From: Blautia hydrogenotrophica DSM 10507
Lineage (GTDB): Bacteria > Bacillota > Clostridia > Lachnospirales > Lachnospiraceae
NCBI RefSeq assembly: GCF_034356035.1
Contig: NZ_CP136423.1
Span: 1,860,001-1,924,000, forward strand
DNA: 64,000 nt
Direction: 5' to 3'
Every line of letters starts with the position of its first letter. Position 1 is the first letter of the stretch. The translations under genes and the position numbers were made by a program. The notes below the pieces were generated by a model. That model worked only from the letters and a program-made list of their open reading frames with translations, searched no databases and was not told the origin of the DNA. This document shows positions 8,349 through 16,729 of the stretch, piece after piece.

Positions 8349-9593
8349 TCACTCTCTGGCAGCTTCCCTCCGGTACCACCACTGGGATACTTCCTTTAGA
8401 CAGTCCTGGTATTCCGCCTTTTCCACCGTCTTGGCAGCCAGAATCGAGGCCTCTCCTATTTTTTCTCCCTCCAGATAGTAGACAGTCTTTCCCACTGTAT
8501 CACCTTTTTTCACAGGCGCCGTCAATTCTTTCAGCTTTGTCTTCTGCGTGATCTTATCCAAACTTCTGCCGGAAGTGTCCAGATAAGAGAATGCTTTGCC
8601 ATACTCTCCTCTCACCTGACTCTCCTTCCCCCTGAGGACCTTAAGCTGAAACGTCCTGTCTGGATTCGGCTCTTGATATAGGCTACACTTGGCAAAACCA
8701 TAGTTAAACATCGCCGCCGCGTCAGAAAAACGCACCTTGTAATCTGGCGCCGCCATCACCACAGAGATCAAAGACATCCCATTTTTCTGGGCTACCGCAG
8801 ATACACAGTATTTTGCCAAACTCGTGCTGCCAGTCTTAAGACCCACACAGCCCTCATAGCTACGGATTAACTTGTTGGTATTGGTCAATCCGAATTCACT
8901 GGTACCCTGACGGGTCTTATGAGTAATGGTATCCATCCAGATAGAAGAGTACTCCAATATTTTCGGATAGTGTGTGATTAATTCCCTGGACATCAGCGCC
9001 ACATCATAAGCCGTTGTATAATGATTTTCAGAATCTGTCAGCCCGCAGCAATCCTCAAAGTGTGTATTTTTCATTCCCAGAGACTGCGCTCGGTCATTCA
9101 TCTTTTTTACGAACTCTTCCTCACTCCCGGCTATGTGTTCAGCCATCGCCACGCTGGCATCATTTCCGGAGGCAATCACGATGCACTTAATCATGGTCTC
9201 CACATCCTGGGTCTCTCCTTCCTCTAGATATACCTGAGAACCTCCCATGGATTTTGCATAGGCACTAGTGGTAACCATATCGTCCATATTCAGACTGCCG
9301 TTCTCTATGGCATCAAAGATCAAAATCAAGGTCATGATTTTTGTGATGCTGGCTGGACTGCGCTTAGTATCCTTCTCTTTCTCATAGAGGATTTCACCGG
9401 TAGAAGCTTCCATAAGTACTCCATAAGGCGACTGAATCAGTCCCTTCTCCTCCTGCTCATCTTCACTCTCCTCTTCCCGGGAATCTACAGTCTCCCCGGT
9501 AAATAACACCCGGGCCTGCACGTTATGTATCGGAATGCTGACTGGCAGGAACAATGCCGTGAACAGAAGCCATGCAGTTATTCTCTTCCCCAT
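8349..9593 (-). CDS. D-alanyl-D-alanine carboxypeptidase (DacF-like)
   Basis: Secreted D,D-carboxypeptidase of 414 residues. A signal peptide (about 1-27, ending NVQA) is followed by an acidic linker rich in Glu (38-50) not found in the first paralogue. Catalytic motifs are SITK (82-85), SGN (142-144) and KTG (253-255), and a C-terminal beta domain with a PVKKGDTVG motif shared with the gene at 3543. The ATG at 9593 has GGGAGTG upstream. DacF-type enzymes often act in spore cortex or vegetative wall maturation; which applies here is not visible. Confidence 0.93.
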   Translation of the reverse strand: MGKRITAWLLFTALFLPVSIPIHNVQARVLFTGETVDSREEESEDEQEEKGLIQSPYGVLMEASTGEILYEKEKDTKRSPASITKIMTLILIFDAIENGSLNMDDMVTTSAYAKSMGGSQVYLEEGETQDVETMIKCIVIASGNDASVAMAEHIAGSEEEFVKKMNDRAQSLGMKNTHFEDCCGLTDSENHYTTAYDVALMSRELITHYPKILEYSSIWMDTITHKTRQGTSEFGLTNTNKLIRSYEGCVGLKTGSTSLAKYCVSAVAQKNGMSLISVVMAAPDYKVRFSDAAAMFNYGFAKCSLYQEPNPDRTFQLKVLRGKESQVRGEYGKAFSYLDTSGRSLDKITQKTKLKELTAPVKKGDTVGKTVYYLEGEKIGEASILAAKTVEKAEYQDCLKEVSQWWYRREAARE

Positions 9594-9652
9594 AGTTCAC
9601 TCCCATAAAAAACTTCTCTTTCTATTTTAGACTTTTGTCTTTGGAAATATGC

Positions 9653-9692
9653 AAAAAACAGGATACCATCCTCTATCTGCAATGGTATCCTG
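9653..9692 (-). terminator. intrinsic terminator of the cardiolipin synthase gene
   Basis: Perfect 11-bp arms CAGGATACCAT (minus strand, 9692-9682 and 9669-9659) followed by six T on the minus strand, 5 bp beyond the gene's stop. Confidence 0.9.
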
Positions 9693-9696
9693 TCCC

Positions 9697-11253
9697 CTAA
9701 AGCATCGGTGCACACAGACGTAGAACGCTCTGCATCATACGCTCTGGTAACTTTCTGCCTGAACAGAAGGTGATCGTAATTTTCTTGCAGTAGTCCAATG
9801 TGTCTATATAATCCTGCTTCACATCCATAACCGCCTGGTTTCCATACATCCAGACCCCATTTTCAAAATGTAGATAAAGGCTTCGATAATCCATGTTAAT
9901 CGTCCCGACAACTGCAATCTTGTCATCACACACGAAAGATTTCGCATGAAGAAATCCTGGCTGATATTCATAGATCTTCACTCCTGCCTCTAAAAGTTGT
10001 TCGTAGTAAGACCGGGTGAGCAAAAAGACAATTTTTTTGTCCGGAATTCCGGGAGTCATAATCCGCACATCCACACCGCTTTTCGATGCGAGGCACAATG
10101 CCGTCATCATCTCATTATCAATAATCAGATATGGCGTACAAATATAGACGTAATATTTTGCTCGATTGATAATGTTCAGGTAGACATTCTCCCCCACCGT
10201 CTCATCATCCAAAGGCGTATCACAATAAGGCTGAACATACCCTTCTCCCTGAAACGGTGACGGGTGGTAACGATGTGGAAGATAGCTCTTAAAATTCGAC
10301 ACCTCGTCCGTCTTCGTTACCACATTCCACATATGCAGAAACATCGCCGTCAAATTCCAGACACCTTCCCCTTTAAGCATCACAGCCGTATCTTTCCAGT
10401 GGCCAAAACGTTCCTTTTGATTGATGTACTCATCAGCCAGGTTAATACCTCCTGTAAAACCAGTATGTCCATCGATCACACAAATTTTTCGGTGATCCCT
10501 GTTGTTCATAATCACATTCAGAAGCGGACGGAAGGGATTAAAAACTTCACACTTGATTCCTTTTGATCTGAGAAACTCGTAGTATTTGTGAGGCAACGTA
10601 GTTAGACAGCCGAAATCATCGTAAATCAGACGGACATCCACCCCTTGAAAAGCTTTCTTTTCCAGAATGTCCAGAATAGACCTCCACATCACTCCGTCAT
10701 TGATAATAAAGTATTCCATGAAAATATAGTGCTGAGCATTCTCCAACTCTTTGATTAGTATCGGAAAAATGTCGTCTCCCACTTGAAAATATTCCACAGA
10801 CGTGTTTTTATGGAGCGGATAACCAGAAAACCGCTGGATATACTGAGATTGAATCGCCACTTCCGGGTCTTTTTCCCAGAGCCCTTTCATAGCCATAGGG
10901 TCTCCCCTCAGATACGGCCAGCTCTCATGGAGAATACTGTCAAATTTCTCCTGCATAGCCGTAGCAACCCTTGATTTTCCGAATAAAAGATACAATACCA
11001 TTCCGAAGACTGGAATCGCTAAAATCAAAGTAATCCAAGCCAGTTTATAAGACGGATTGATTTTTTTATTTGCGATCCACAGCACACAAAGAACGCTGAT
11101 GATACTCAGCACGGCAGATGCATACTTAGAATAATTGTTCAAACGCCAAAATAGCAACAAAATCCACCCTAACTGTACCAGCAGGGCGACAGCCACATAA
11201 AAAATCCGGTTAAAAATTAATTGCAGTAACTTTTTCAAGACTTTTATCAGCAT
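9697..11253 (-). CDS. cls: cardiolipin synthase (phospholipase D family)
   Basis: Membrane enzyme joining two phosphatidylglycerols into cardiolipin and glycerol. Two or three N-terminal membrane helices (about 10-35, 43-62 and 70-92) precede two PLD catalytic motifs: HRKICVID near residue 255 and HAKSFVCDD near 434 (HxK(x)4D). The 518-residue length and the YFQVGDDIFPILIKEL segment before the first motif match bacterial Cls. SD GGGAGTGAG precedes the ATG at 11253. It is flanked by its own terminator and the rpsU terminator, so it is probably a single-gene unit. Confidence 0.94.
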   Translation of the reverse strand: MLIKVLKKLLQLIFNRIFYVAVALLVQLGWILLLFWRLNNYSKYASAVLSIISVLCVLWIANKKINPSYKLAWITLILAIPVFGMVLYLLFGKSRVATAMQEKFDSILHESWPYLRGDPMAMKGLWEKDPEVAIQSQYIQRFSGYPLHKNTSVEYFQVGDDIFPILIKELENAQHYIFMEYFIINDGVMWRSILDILEKKAFQGVDVRLIYDDFGCLTTLPHKYYEFLRSKGIKCEVFNPFRPLLNVIMNNRDHRKICVIDGHTGFTGGINLADEYINQKERFGHWKDTAVMLKGEGVWNLTAMFLHMWNVVTKTDEVSNFKSYLPHRYHPSPFQGEGYVQPYCDTPLDDETVGENVYLNIINRAKYYVYICTPYLIIDNEMMTALCLASKSGVDVRIMTPGIPDKKIVFLLTRSYYEQLLEAGVKIYEYQPGFLHAKSFVCDDKIAVVGTINMDYRSLYLHFENGVWMYGNQAVMDVKQDYIDTLDYCKKITITFCSGRKLPERMMQSVLRLCAPML

Positions 11254-11331
11254 AATTTCTCACTCCCTGAGACAATTTAAAACATAACTCCCGTAAATAA
11301 GATTTATCGCAGCATCGCGAGAGTTTGATTT

Positions 11332-11364
11332 AAAAAATCCCTGTCGCACAGACAGGGATTTTTT
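11332..11364. terminator. intrinsic terminator after rpsU
   Basis: ATCCCTGTC / GACAGGGAT hairpin with six T on each strand, 8 bp after the rpsU stop. Confidence 0.9.
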
Positions 11365-11371
11365 GCGCACA

Positions 11372-11548
11372 TTAATTATATTTACGTTTTCTTGCAGCTT
11401 CAGATTTTTTCTTACGACGAACGCTTGGCTTCTCGTAATGCTCTCTCTTACGGATCTCCTGCTGAATGCCTGCTTTTGCACAGCTACGTTTGAATCTGCG
11501 AAGAGCGCTATCTAAAGTCTCGTTCTCTTTTACGATTACATTTGACAT
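11372..11548 (-). CDS. rpsU: 30S ribosomal protein S21
   Basis: 58-residue basic ribosomal protein: begins [20 protein letters not shown] and ends in a lysine/arginine-rich tail. It joins the 30S platform near the 3' end of 16S rRNA and affects initiation. The reading frame is open further upstream, but the ATG at 11548 matches the universal S21 N-terminus and has AGGTG about 8 bases before it. It is a single-gene unit ended by the terminator at 11332-11364. Confidence 0.97.
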   Translation of the reverse strand: MSNVIVKENETLDSALRRFKRSCAKAGIQQEIRKREHYEKPSVRRKKKSEAARKRKYN

Positions 11549-11701
11549 AGACTCACACCTAACCTCCCTCCAGTTGTAGATTGTGCTTAAATACAACTGT
11601 ATGGGTATTTTTATTGCACATCTGATATTATATCAGATTCTAAAATTTCGTCAACTATTTTTCACGATTTTTGCAAAAAATTTAATAAAAAGCCTACAAA
11701 T

Positions 11702-14341
11702 CTATCTCAATTGACTTTCAAGAATCTCCGGTATTTTCTGGAGCGCTTCCTCTACCTTTTCTGGACTCTTTCCTCCAGCTTGAGCCATATTCGGACGTCC
11801 ACCTCCGCCTCCGCCTACAATTGCAGCGGCAGCCTTGATTAGATTACCTGCATGAGCCCCCTGCTTCATAGCTCCGTCTGTAGCCATAGCCAGAAGATTT
11901 ACTTTTCCACTATTCACAGTAATCAGTACAACGACACCCTCTTCCAACTTTTCTTTCAGTTGGTCTCCGAGATCACGTAGCCCGCTGACATCCACATTTT
12001 CCAGCTTTACTGCTAACAGCTTTACACCTTTTACCTCTGTCACCTGATTCATCACATCTCCAAGAGAATCCTGAGCCATCTTGCTTTTCAGGGATTCGTT
12101 CTCACTGTGGAGAGCTTTGATCTCATTTTGCATGTGGAAAATCTTATCACTAAGTTCTCCCGTGGAAGTCTTTGCAGCCTTGGCTGCCTGATTCAAAAGA
12201 GATTCCAGGTTTTTGTAGTATTCCATAACGCCATTTCCGGTCAGAGCTTCAATACGGCGTACACCAGCAGCGATGCCTGACTCTGACACCAATTTAAACA
12301 GGAGAATTTGGCTAGTATTGGATACATGAGTTCCGCCGCACAATTCCTTAGAGAACTCTCCCATGGAAACCACCCGGACTTCCTCGTCATATTTCTCACC
12401 GAACAGAGCCATTGCACCGGTCTTTTTGGCCTCTTCAATGTCCATAATGTCTGTGCGTACTGGAAGAGCTTCCTGGATTTCCTGGTTCACCAGCTTCTCT
12501 ACTTTCTCCATTTCCTCCGGAGTCATCGCCTGAAAATGTGCAAAATCAAAGCGAAGCCTGTCTGGCGTCACCAATGAGCCTTTTTGCTCCACATGCGCAC
12601 CCAAAACGACTTTTAAAGCCTTCTGAAGCAGGTGCGTGGCACTGTGATTTTTCTCTGTATCCCTGCGCCCCTGCACGTTCACTTCCAACCTGACCACATC
12701 CTGAACACTGAGCATTCCAGAAACCATATGTCCCACATGGCCATACTTGCCGCCTCTGAGCTTGATGGTCTCCTCTACCTGGAATACGCCGTTGGCAGTG
12801 GAAATCAGGCCGGTGTCTCCTTCCTGGCCACCCATAGTGGCATAAAAAGGTGTCTTTTTCACAAAGACAGTTCCTCTTTGTCCTTCCATTAAAGAAGAAA
12901 CGATTTCCTTCTCGGTAGTCAATACCGTAATCTCAGACTCAAAAGCCAAATGCTCATAACCCACAAACTCCGTCGTGACAGACGGATCGATCTCATCATA
13001 AACTGTCGCATCCGCTCCCATATAGTTGGAAACTTCTCTGGCTTCTCTGGCCTGTTTTCTCTGAATCTCCATGGCTTTTTGGAAGCCTTCTTCGTCCACC
13101 TGACGCCCTTTTTCTTCCAAAATTTCTTTTGTCAAGTCCAGTGGGAAACCATAAGTATCATACAGCTTAAATGCCTCCTCACCAGTCAACACTTTAGTAC
13201 CAGCCTTTTCCATCTTCTCTTCTAAATCTGCTAGGATACGCAAGCCCTGGTCGATCGTCTTATTAAATTGATTTTCCTCATTGTTCAACACATTGAAAAT
13301 AAAATCTTTTTTCTCCTCCAGCTCAGGATAGCCGTCTTTGGAACCTTCGATTACAGTGGCACTTAGCTTAGCCATAAATTTTCCATCGATGCCCAACAGA
13401 CGTCCATGACGGGCAGCACGCCGAATCAGACGACGCAACACATAACCGCGCCCTTCATTCGTGGGCATAATGCCATCAGAAATCATGAACGTGGAACTTT
13501 TTACATGATCTGTGATCAGACGAATGGAGACATCCGTCTTCTCATCTTTTAAATATTCCACACCGGCCAACTCACAGACTCTGTTGCGCAGGGCACAGTT
13601 CGTATCCACATCAAAAATAGAATCCACTTCCTGAACCACTGTGGCCAGACGTTCCAATCCCATACCGGTATCAATGTTCTTTTGTTCCAGCTCTGTGTAA
13701 TGCCCTTCTCCGTCATTTTCAAACTGAGTAAACACATTGTTCCAGATCTCTATATAACGGTCACAGTCACAGCCCACCGTACATCCTGGCTTTTTGCAGC
13801 CGTACTTCTCTCCCCGGTCATAGTAGATCTCAGAACAAGGACCGCACGGGCCAGCACCGTGTTCCCAGAAATTGTCCTCCTTTCCAAAACGGAAAATCCG
13901 TTCTGGGGCGATTCCAATCTCTTTGTTCCAGATTTCAAATGCCTCCTCGTCATCCAGGTAGATGGACGGGTAAAGGCGATCGGGGTCCAGTCCTACTACC
14001 TCGGTGAGAAACTCCCAGGACCAGCGGATCGCTTCTTTTTTAAAATAGTCTCCAAAAGAAAAATTTCCCAGCATCTCAAAGAATGTGCCGTGACGGGCAG
14101 TCTTTCCTACGTTCTCAATATCGCCGGTACGGATACATTTCTGACAGGTAGTCACTCTTTTTCTGGGCGGGATTTCTGCTCCAGTAAAGTACGGCTTCAT
14201 TGGCGCCATACCTGAATTGATCAGCAGCAGACTCTTATCGTTTTGCGGTATGAGCGAAAAGCTTTTTAATGCTAAATGTCCCTTGCTCTCAAAAAATTCC
14301 AGGAACATTTTGCGAAGCTCATTGACTCCATATTTTTTCAA
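11702..14341 (-). CDS. alaS: alanine--tRNA ligase
   Basis: Charges tRNA-Ala; class II synthetase of 879 residues with catalytic core (1-~440), editing domain with HSATHLL (about 564) and the zinc motif CGGTHVSNT (about 666), and a DHHA1 C-terminal domain with the glycine run and RPNMAQAGG near 850. Full length and intact. The start codon is TTG at 14341, set by GGAGGAG eight bases upstream and by the conserved KKYGVNELR N-terminus, an uncommon start that may lower translation. The 139-bp leader contains a GGTGCGCAG/CTGCACC hairpin but no T-box consensus that I can recognise. Confidence 0.97.
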   Translation of the reverse strand: MKKYGVNELRKMFLEFFESKGHLALKSFSLIPQNDKSLLLINSGMAPMKPYFTGAEIPPRKRVTTCQKCIRTGDIENVGKTARHGTFFEMLGNFSFGDYFKKEAIRWSWEFLTEVVGLDPDRLYPSIYLDDEEAFEIWNKEIGIAPERIFRFGKEDNFWEHGAGPCGPCSEIYYDRGEKYGCKKPGCTVGCDCDRYIEIWNNVFTQFENDGEGHYTELEQKNIDTGMGLERLATVVQEVDSIFDVDTNCALRNRVCELAGVEYLKDEKTDVSIRLITDHVKSSTFMISDGIMPTNEGRGYVLRRLIRRAARHGRLLGIDGKFMAKLSATVIEGSKDGYPELEEKKDFIFNVLNNEENQFNKTIDQGLRILADLEEKMEKAGTKVLTGEEAFKLYDTYGFPLDLTKEILEEKGRQVDEEGFQKAMEIQRKQAREAREVSNYMGADATVYDEIDPSVTTEFVGYEHLAFESEITVLTTEKEIVSSLMEGQRGTVFVKKTPFYATMGGQEGDTGLISTANGVFQVEETIKLRGGKYGHVGHMVSGMLSVQDVVRLEVNVQGRRDTEKNHSATHLLQKALKVVLGAHVEQKGSLVTPDRLRFDFAHFQAMTPEEMEKVEKLVNQEIQEALPVRTDIMDIEEAKKTGAMALFGEKYDEEVRVVSMGEFSKELCGGTHVSNTSQILLFKLVSESGIAAGVRRIEALTGNGVMEYYKNLESLLNQAAKAAKTSTGELSDKIFHMQNEIKALHSENESLKSKMAQDSLGDVMNQVTEVKGVKLLAVKLENVDVSGLRDLGDQLKEKLEEGVVVLITVNSGKVNLLAMATDGAMKQGAHAGNLIKAAAAIVGGGGGGRPNMAQAGGKSPEKVEEALQKIPEILESQLR

Positions 14342-14408
14342 TATTTTCTCCTCCTAGCTATCTGATTTATGGTGCAGAATGTATATGAACTGCGCACCTT
14401 TCTACGTC

Positions 14409-14463
14409 AAAGTTGAGCAGGCCATCGCTCACAATATGGGCGTGGCCTGTTCAGACTAACTTT
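14409..14463 (-). terminator. long hairpin after tyrS, probable weak terminator
   Basis: Inverted repeat of about 10 bp (arms near 14415-14424 and 14443-14452, one mismatch) with outer AAAGTT/AACTTT pairing. The T tract is poor, so termination is only likely. Confidence 0.45.
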
Positions 14464-14480
14464 TATGATAGCATATTTGT

Positions 14481-15710
14481 CTATTTGACGCAAACTTTTT
14501 TGAAGGACTTTTTACCTTTTCCAACAAGAATTCCATCCCCTTCTAGGGCCTCTTTCTTAACCTGATATTTAATGTCGGCAATCTTCTCACCATCTATCGT
14601 GACACAGGTATTCGGTGTGATTGCTCTTCTTCCCTCATTTCTGGTTCCCACCAGCTCTGCCTTAATCAACAAAGAAATGATGTCAATCTCACCATCTGTC
14701 AGATCTTCCTCGCTTAGTTCCACAGTAGGAATATGTTCAGAATCTCCGCTACCAGTGAAAAGTGCTTTCGCTCCTGCCTCAGCCTTTTGCGCCTCGTCCT
14801 CTCCGTGAACTAGCGCTGTCAGCTCGTGAGCCAGAATCTCTTTTGCCTGATTTAACTGGCTACCTTCCCATTTGTCCATCTCGTCAATCTGTTCCAGCGG
14901 CAGGAAGGTAAGTAGACGTAGACAATGCAATACATCTGCGTCATCCACATTTCTCCAGTACTGATAAAATTCGAAAGGTGTCGTTTTATCTGGATCCAGC
15001 CAGACAGCTCCTGACTGTGTCTTACCCATCTTCTTTCCTTCAGAATTCAAAAGCAGTGTTTGAGTCATGGCATAGGCATTTTCTCCCAGTTTACGGCGAA
15101 TCAACTCTGTTCCTGCCAACATATTGCTCCACTGATCATCTCCGCCGAACTGCATCTGACAGCCATGGTCCAAAAACAGACGGTAGAAATCGTAGCTTTG
15201 CATAATCATATAATTGAATTCAAAGAAACTTAAACCTTCTTTCATGCGCTGTTTGTAGCATTCAGCCGCCAACATACGATTCACAGAGAAATGAGCGCCG
15301 ACTTCCCTCAATAATTCCACGTAATTTAAATCCAACAACCAGTCCGCATTGTTTACCATGATGGCTTTTCCTTCACCAAACTCGATGAAACGGCTCATCT
15401 GCTTCTTAAAGCACTCAATGTTGTGATTGATCGTGTCCACCGTCATCATAGGGCGCATATCGGTTCTACCAGATGGGTCTCCCACCATTCCAGTTCCCCC
15501 ACCTAACAAAGCAATCGGACGGTTTCCCGCCATTTGCAGACGTTTCATTAGACAAAGTGCCATAAAATGTCCCACATGGAGGCTGTCTGCTGTCGGGTCA
15601 AAACCGATATAAAACGTGGCCTTGCCAGCGTTTACCAGCTCACGAATTTCTTTCTCATCTGTCACCTGGGCAATCAACCCTCTGGCCTGCAACTCTTCAT
15701 AAATCTTCAT
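14481..15710 (-). CDS. tyrS: tyrosine--tRNA ligase
   Basis: Class I synthetase of 409 residues that charges tRNA-Tyr. Seen: the HIGH-type motif HVGHF (about residues 47-51) after FYIGFDPTADSLH, the GGDDQWSN motif (about 191), the KMGKTQSG (KMSKS-like) loop near 229, and a C-terminal S4 RNA-binding domain (about 340-409). The frame is open to 15818, but AAGGAGG sits before the ATG at 15710 and MKIYEELQARGL is the normal N-terminus. Expression is set by the Tyr T-box at 15927-16209; 217 bp containing an intergenic repeat separate the T-box terminator from the start codon. Confidence 0.97.
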   Translation of the reverse strand: MKIYEELQARGLIAQVTDEKEIRELVNAGKATFYIGFDPTADSLHVGHFMALCLMKRLQMAGNRPIALLGGGTGMVGDPSGRTDMRPMMTVDTINHNIECFKKQMSRFIEFGEGKAIMVNNADWLLDLNYVELLREVGAHFSVNRMLAAECYKQRMKEGLSFFEFNYMIMQSYDFYRLFLDHGCQMQFGGDDQWSNMLAGTELIRRKLGENAYAMTQTLLLNSEGKKMGKTQSGAVWLDPDKTTPFEFYQYWRNVDDADVLHCLRLLTFLPLEQIDEMDKWEGSQLNQAKEILAHELTALVHGEDEAQKAEAGAKALFTGSGDSEHIPTVELSEEDLTDGEIDIISLLIKAELVGTRNEGRRAITPNTCVTIDGEKIADIKYQVKKEALEGDGILVGKGKKSFKKVCVK

Positions 15711-15734
15711 AATATATTCCTCCTTTACTTTCAA

Positions 15735-15926
15735 AAACAAAGTGGGCATGCCCACTTCAGCTCCCCATCCCCTCAATCTTTGAGGGGCGCAGTCCCACTT
15801 TGCGCGCCGCCGCAACACCGCCTTGCGGTGTACGACCTTATTGCGGCGTGCGCATCCCTAGCGGAGCGTTTATGTTCTAGGAAAGAGTTTTCACGCATTA
15901 GCGTGATAAGGTCTTTCCTGGAACAT
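15735..15926. repeat. intergenic repeat copy 1 (longest)
   Basis: Contains modules also found at 20699-20827 and 58608-58706: a CAAAGTGGGC..GCCCACTT dyad, a CCCCTCAATCTTTGAGGGG dyad, a GCGGCG-rich dyad, and a nested hairpin in which TCACGC-ATTA-GCGTGA is enclosed by AGGAAAGA/TCTTTCCT. It abuts the T-run of the T-box terminator and fills the tyrS leader. No transposase is encoded. Confidence 0.75.
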
Positions 15927-16209
15927 AAAAAAACTCCCGTCCTTCAAAAAGGACGAGAGCAATTCCCGTGTTACCACCTTCATTCACAGACAGCTCACAC
16001 TGCCCGCCTCCATAGGTACTGACATACCCGAACCATTATAACGTCGGTCAACACGTCGCAGCCTACTACCTAAACTGGATTCAGTGCGAAGCTCAAAGAT
16101 GTATTCATTTCAGTTCCACGCGTGCCTCTCACCCTCCGGCAACTCTCTGTCCGCTTACCCTGAAATTACTTCTTCTTATCTACGCTGATACAGATAAAAT
16201 TGTCTGATT
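15927..16209 (-). promoter_or_regulatory. T-box riboswitch, tyrosine-specific, upstream of tyrS
   Basis: On the minus strand the leader contains a stem I GGTGAGAG element, a specifier segment AATGAATACATC in which UAC (Tyr) is the likely specifier codon, and the T-box sequence AAGGTGGTAACACGGG (UGGU pairing to the ACCA end of tRNA-Tyr). It ends in a terminator hairpin (CTCGTCC/GGACGGGAG) with seven T at 15933-15927. Uncharged tRNA-Tyr should favour read-through into tyrS. Confidence 0.93.
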
Positions 16210-16215
16210 AGTTGT

Positions 16216-16244
16216 AGTATAACGGCCGTTTTTTTATTTGTCAA
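16216..16244 (-). promoter_or_regulatory. sigma-A promoter of the tyrS T-box transcript
   Basis: TTGACA (16244-16239), 17-bp spacer, TATACT (16221-16216). The -35 overlaps the rnhA stop codon. Confidence 0.85.
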
Positions 16245-16726
16245 GCCTGTTTCTCGCAAAAATTGTCTTCTATGAGCTCTCGCCCATCCGCTGCTGCCGT
16301 AGCTAGCTGATCGCACCGCTCATTTTCAGGATGTCCGTCATGTCCTTTTACCCAGTGAAAGGATACTTGATGCGGTTCTTTCGCTCTCAAAAGGCGCTGC
16401 CACAGATCTTTGTTTTTCACTGGTTCGTTTTTTCCTCTCTTCCAGCCTTTTTTCAACCAGCTATCAATCCAGTGTTGATTAAAAGCATCCACCAGATACT
16501 TAGAGTCTGAGTAAAGTTCTACCTGACAAGGACGAGTCAATGCTTCTAATCCTACAATCGCTGCCATCAGCTCCATGCGGTTGTTTGTCGTCTTTTTATA
16601 TCCCTGGCTGAATTCCCGCACGTGTAACTGTCCCTTAGCATCTGTAAAATGAAGTAAAGTTCCGTAGCCGCCAGGCCCGTCCGGATTTCCTCGTGCTGCC
16701 CCGTCTGTGTATATTTTCACCAACAT
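16241..16726 (-). CDS. rnhA: ribonuclease HI
   Basis: Degrades the RNA strand of RNA-DNA hybrids (primers, R-loops). The 161 residues carry the catalytic carboxylates D8 ([10 protein letters not shown]), E52 (NNRMEL), D74 (YSDSKYLV) and D139 (ERCDQLA), plus the basic handle helix [14 protein letters not shown] (about 92-105). SD AAAGGAG precedes the ATG at 16726. It follows the MutS-like gene by only 3 bp, so the two are co-transcribed. Confidence 0.96.
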   Translation of the reverse strand: MLVKIYTDGAARGNPDGPGGYGTLLHFTDAKGQLHVREFSQGYKKTTNNRMELMAAIVGLEALTRPCQVELYSDSKYLVDAFNQHWIDSWLKKGWKRGKNEPVKNKDLWQRLLRAKEPHQVSFHWVKGHDGHPENERCDQLATAAADGRELIEDNFCEKQA

Positions 16727-16729
16727 AGA

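Noticed and set aside
13682..14215. 177-codon plus-strand frame
   Set aside because: Antisense to alaS, which is intact and certain.
14342..14480. T-box for alaS
   Set aside because: Hairpins exist in the leader, but no AGGGTGG-type T-box sequence or Ala specifier could be found.
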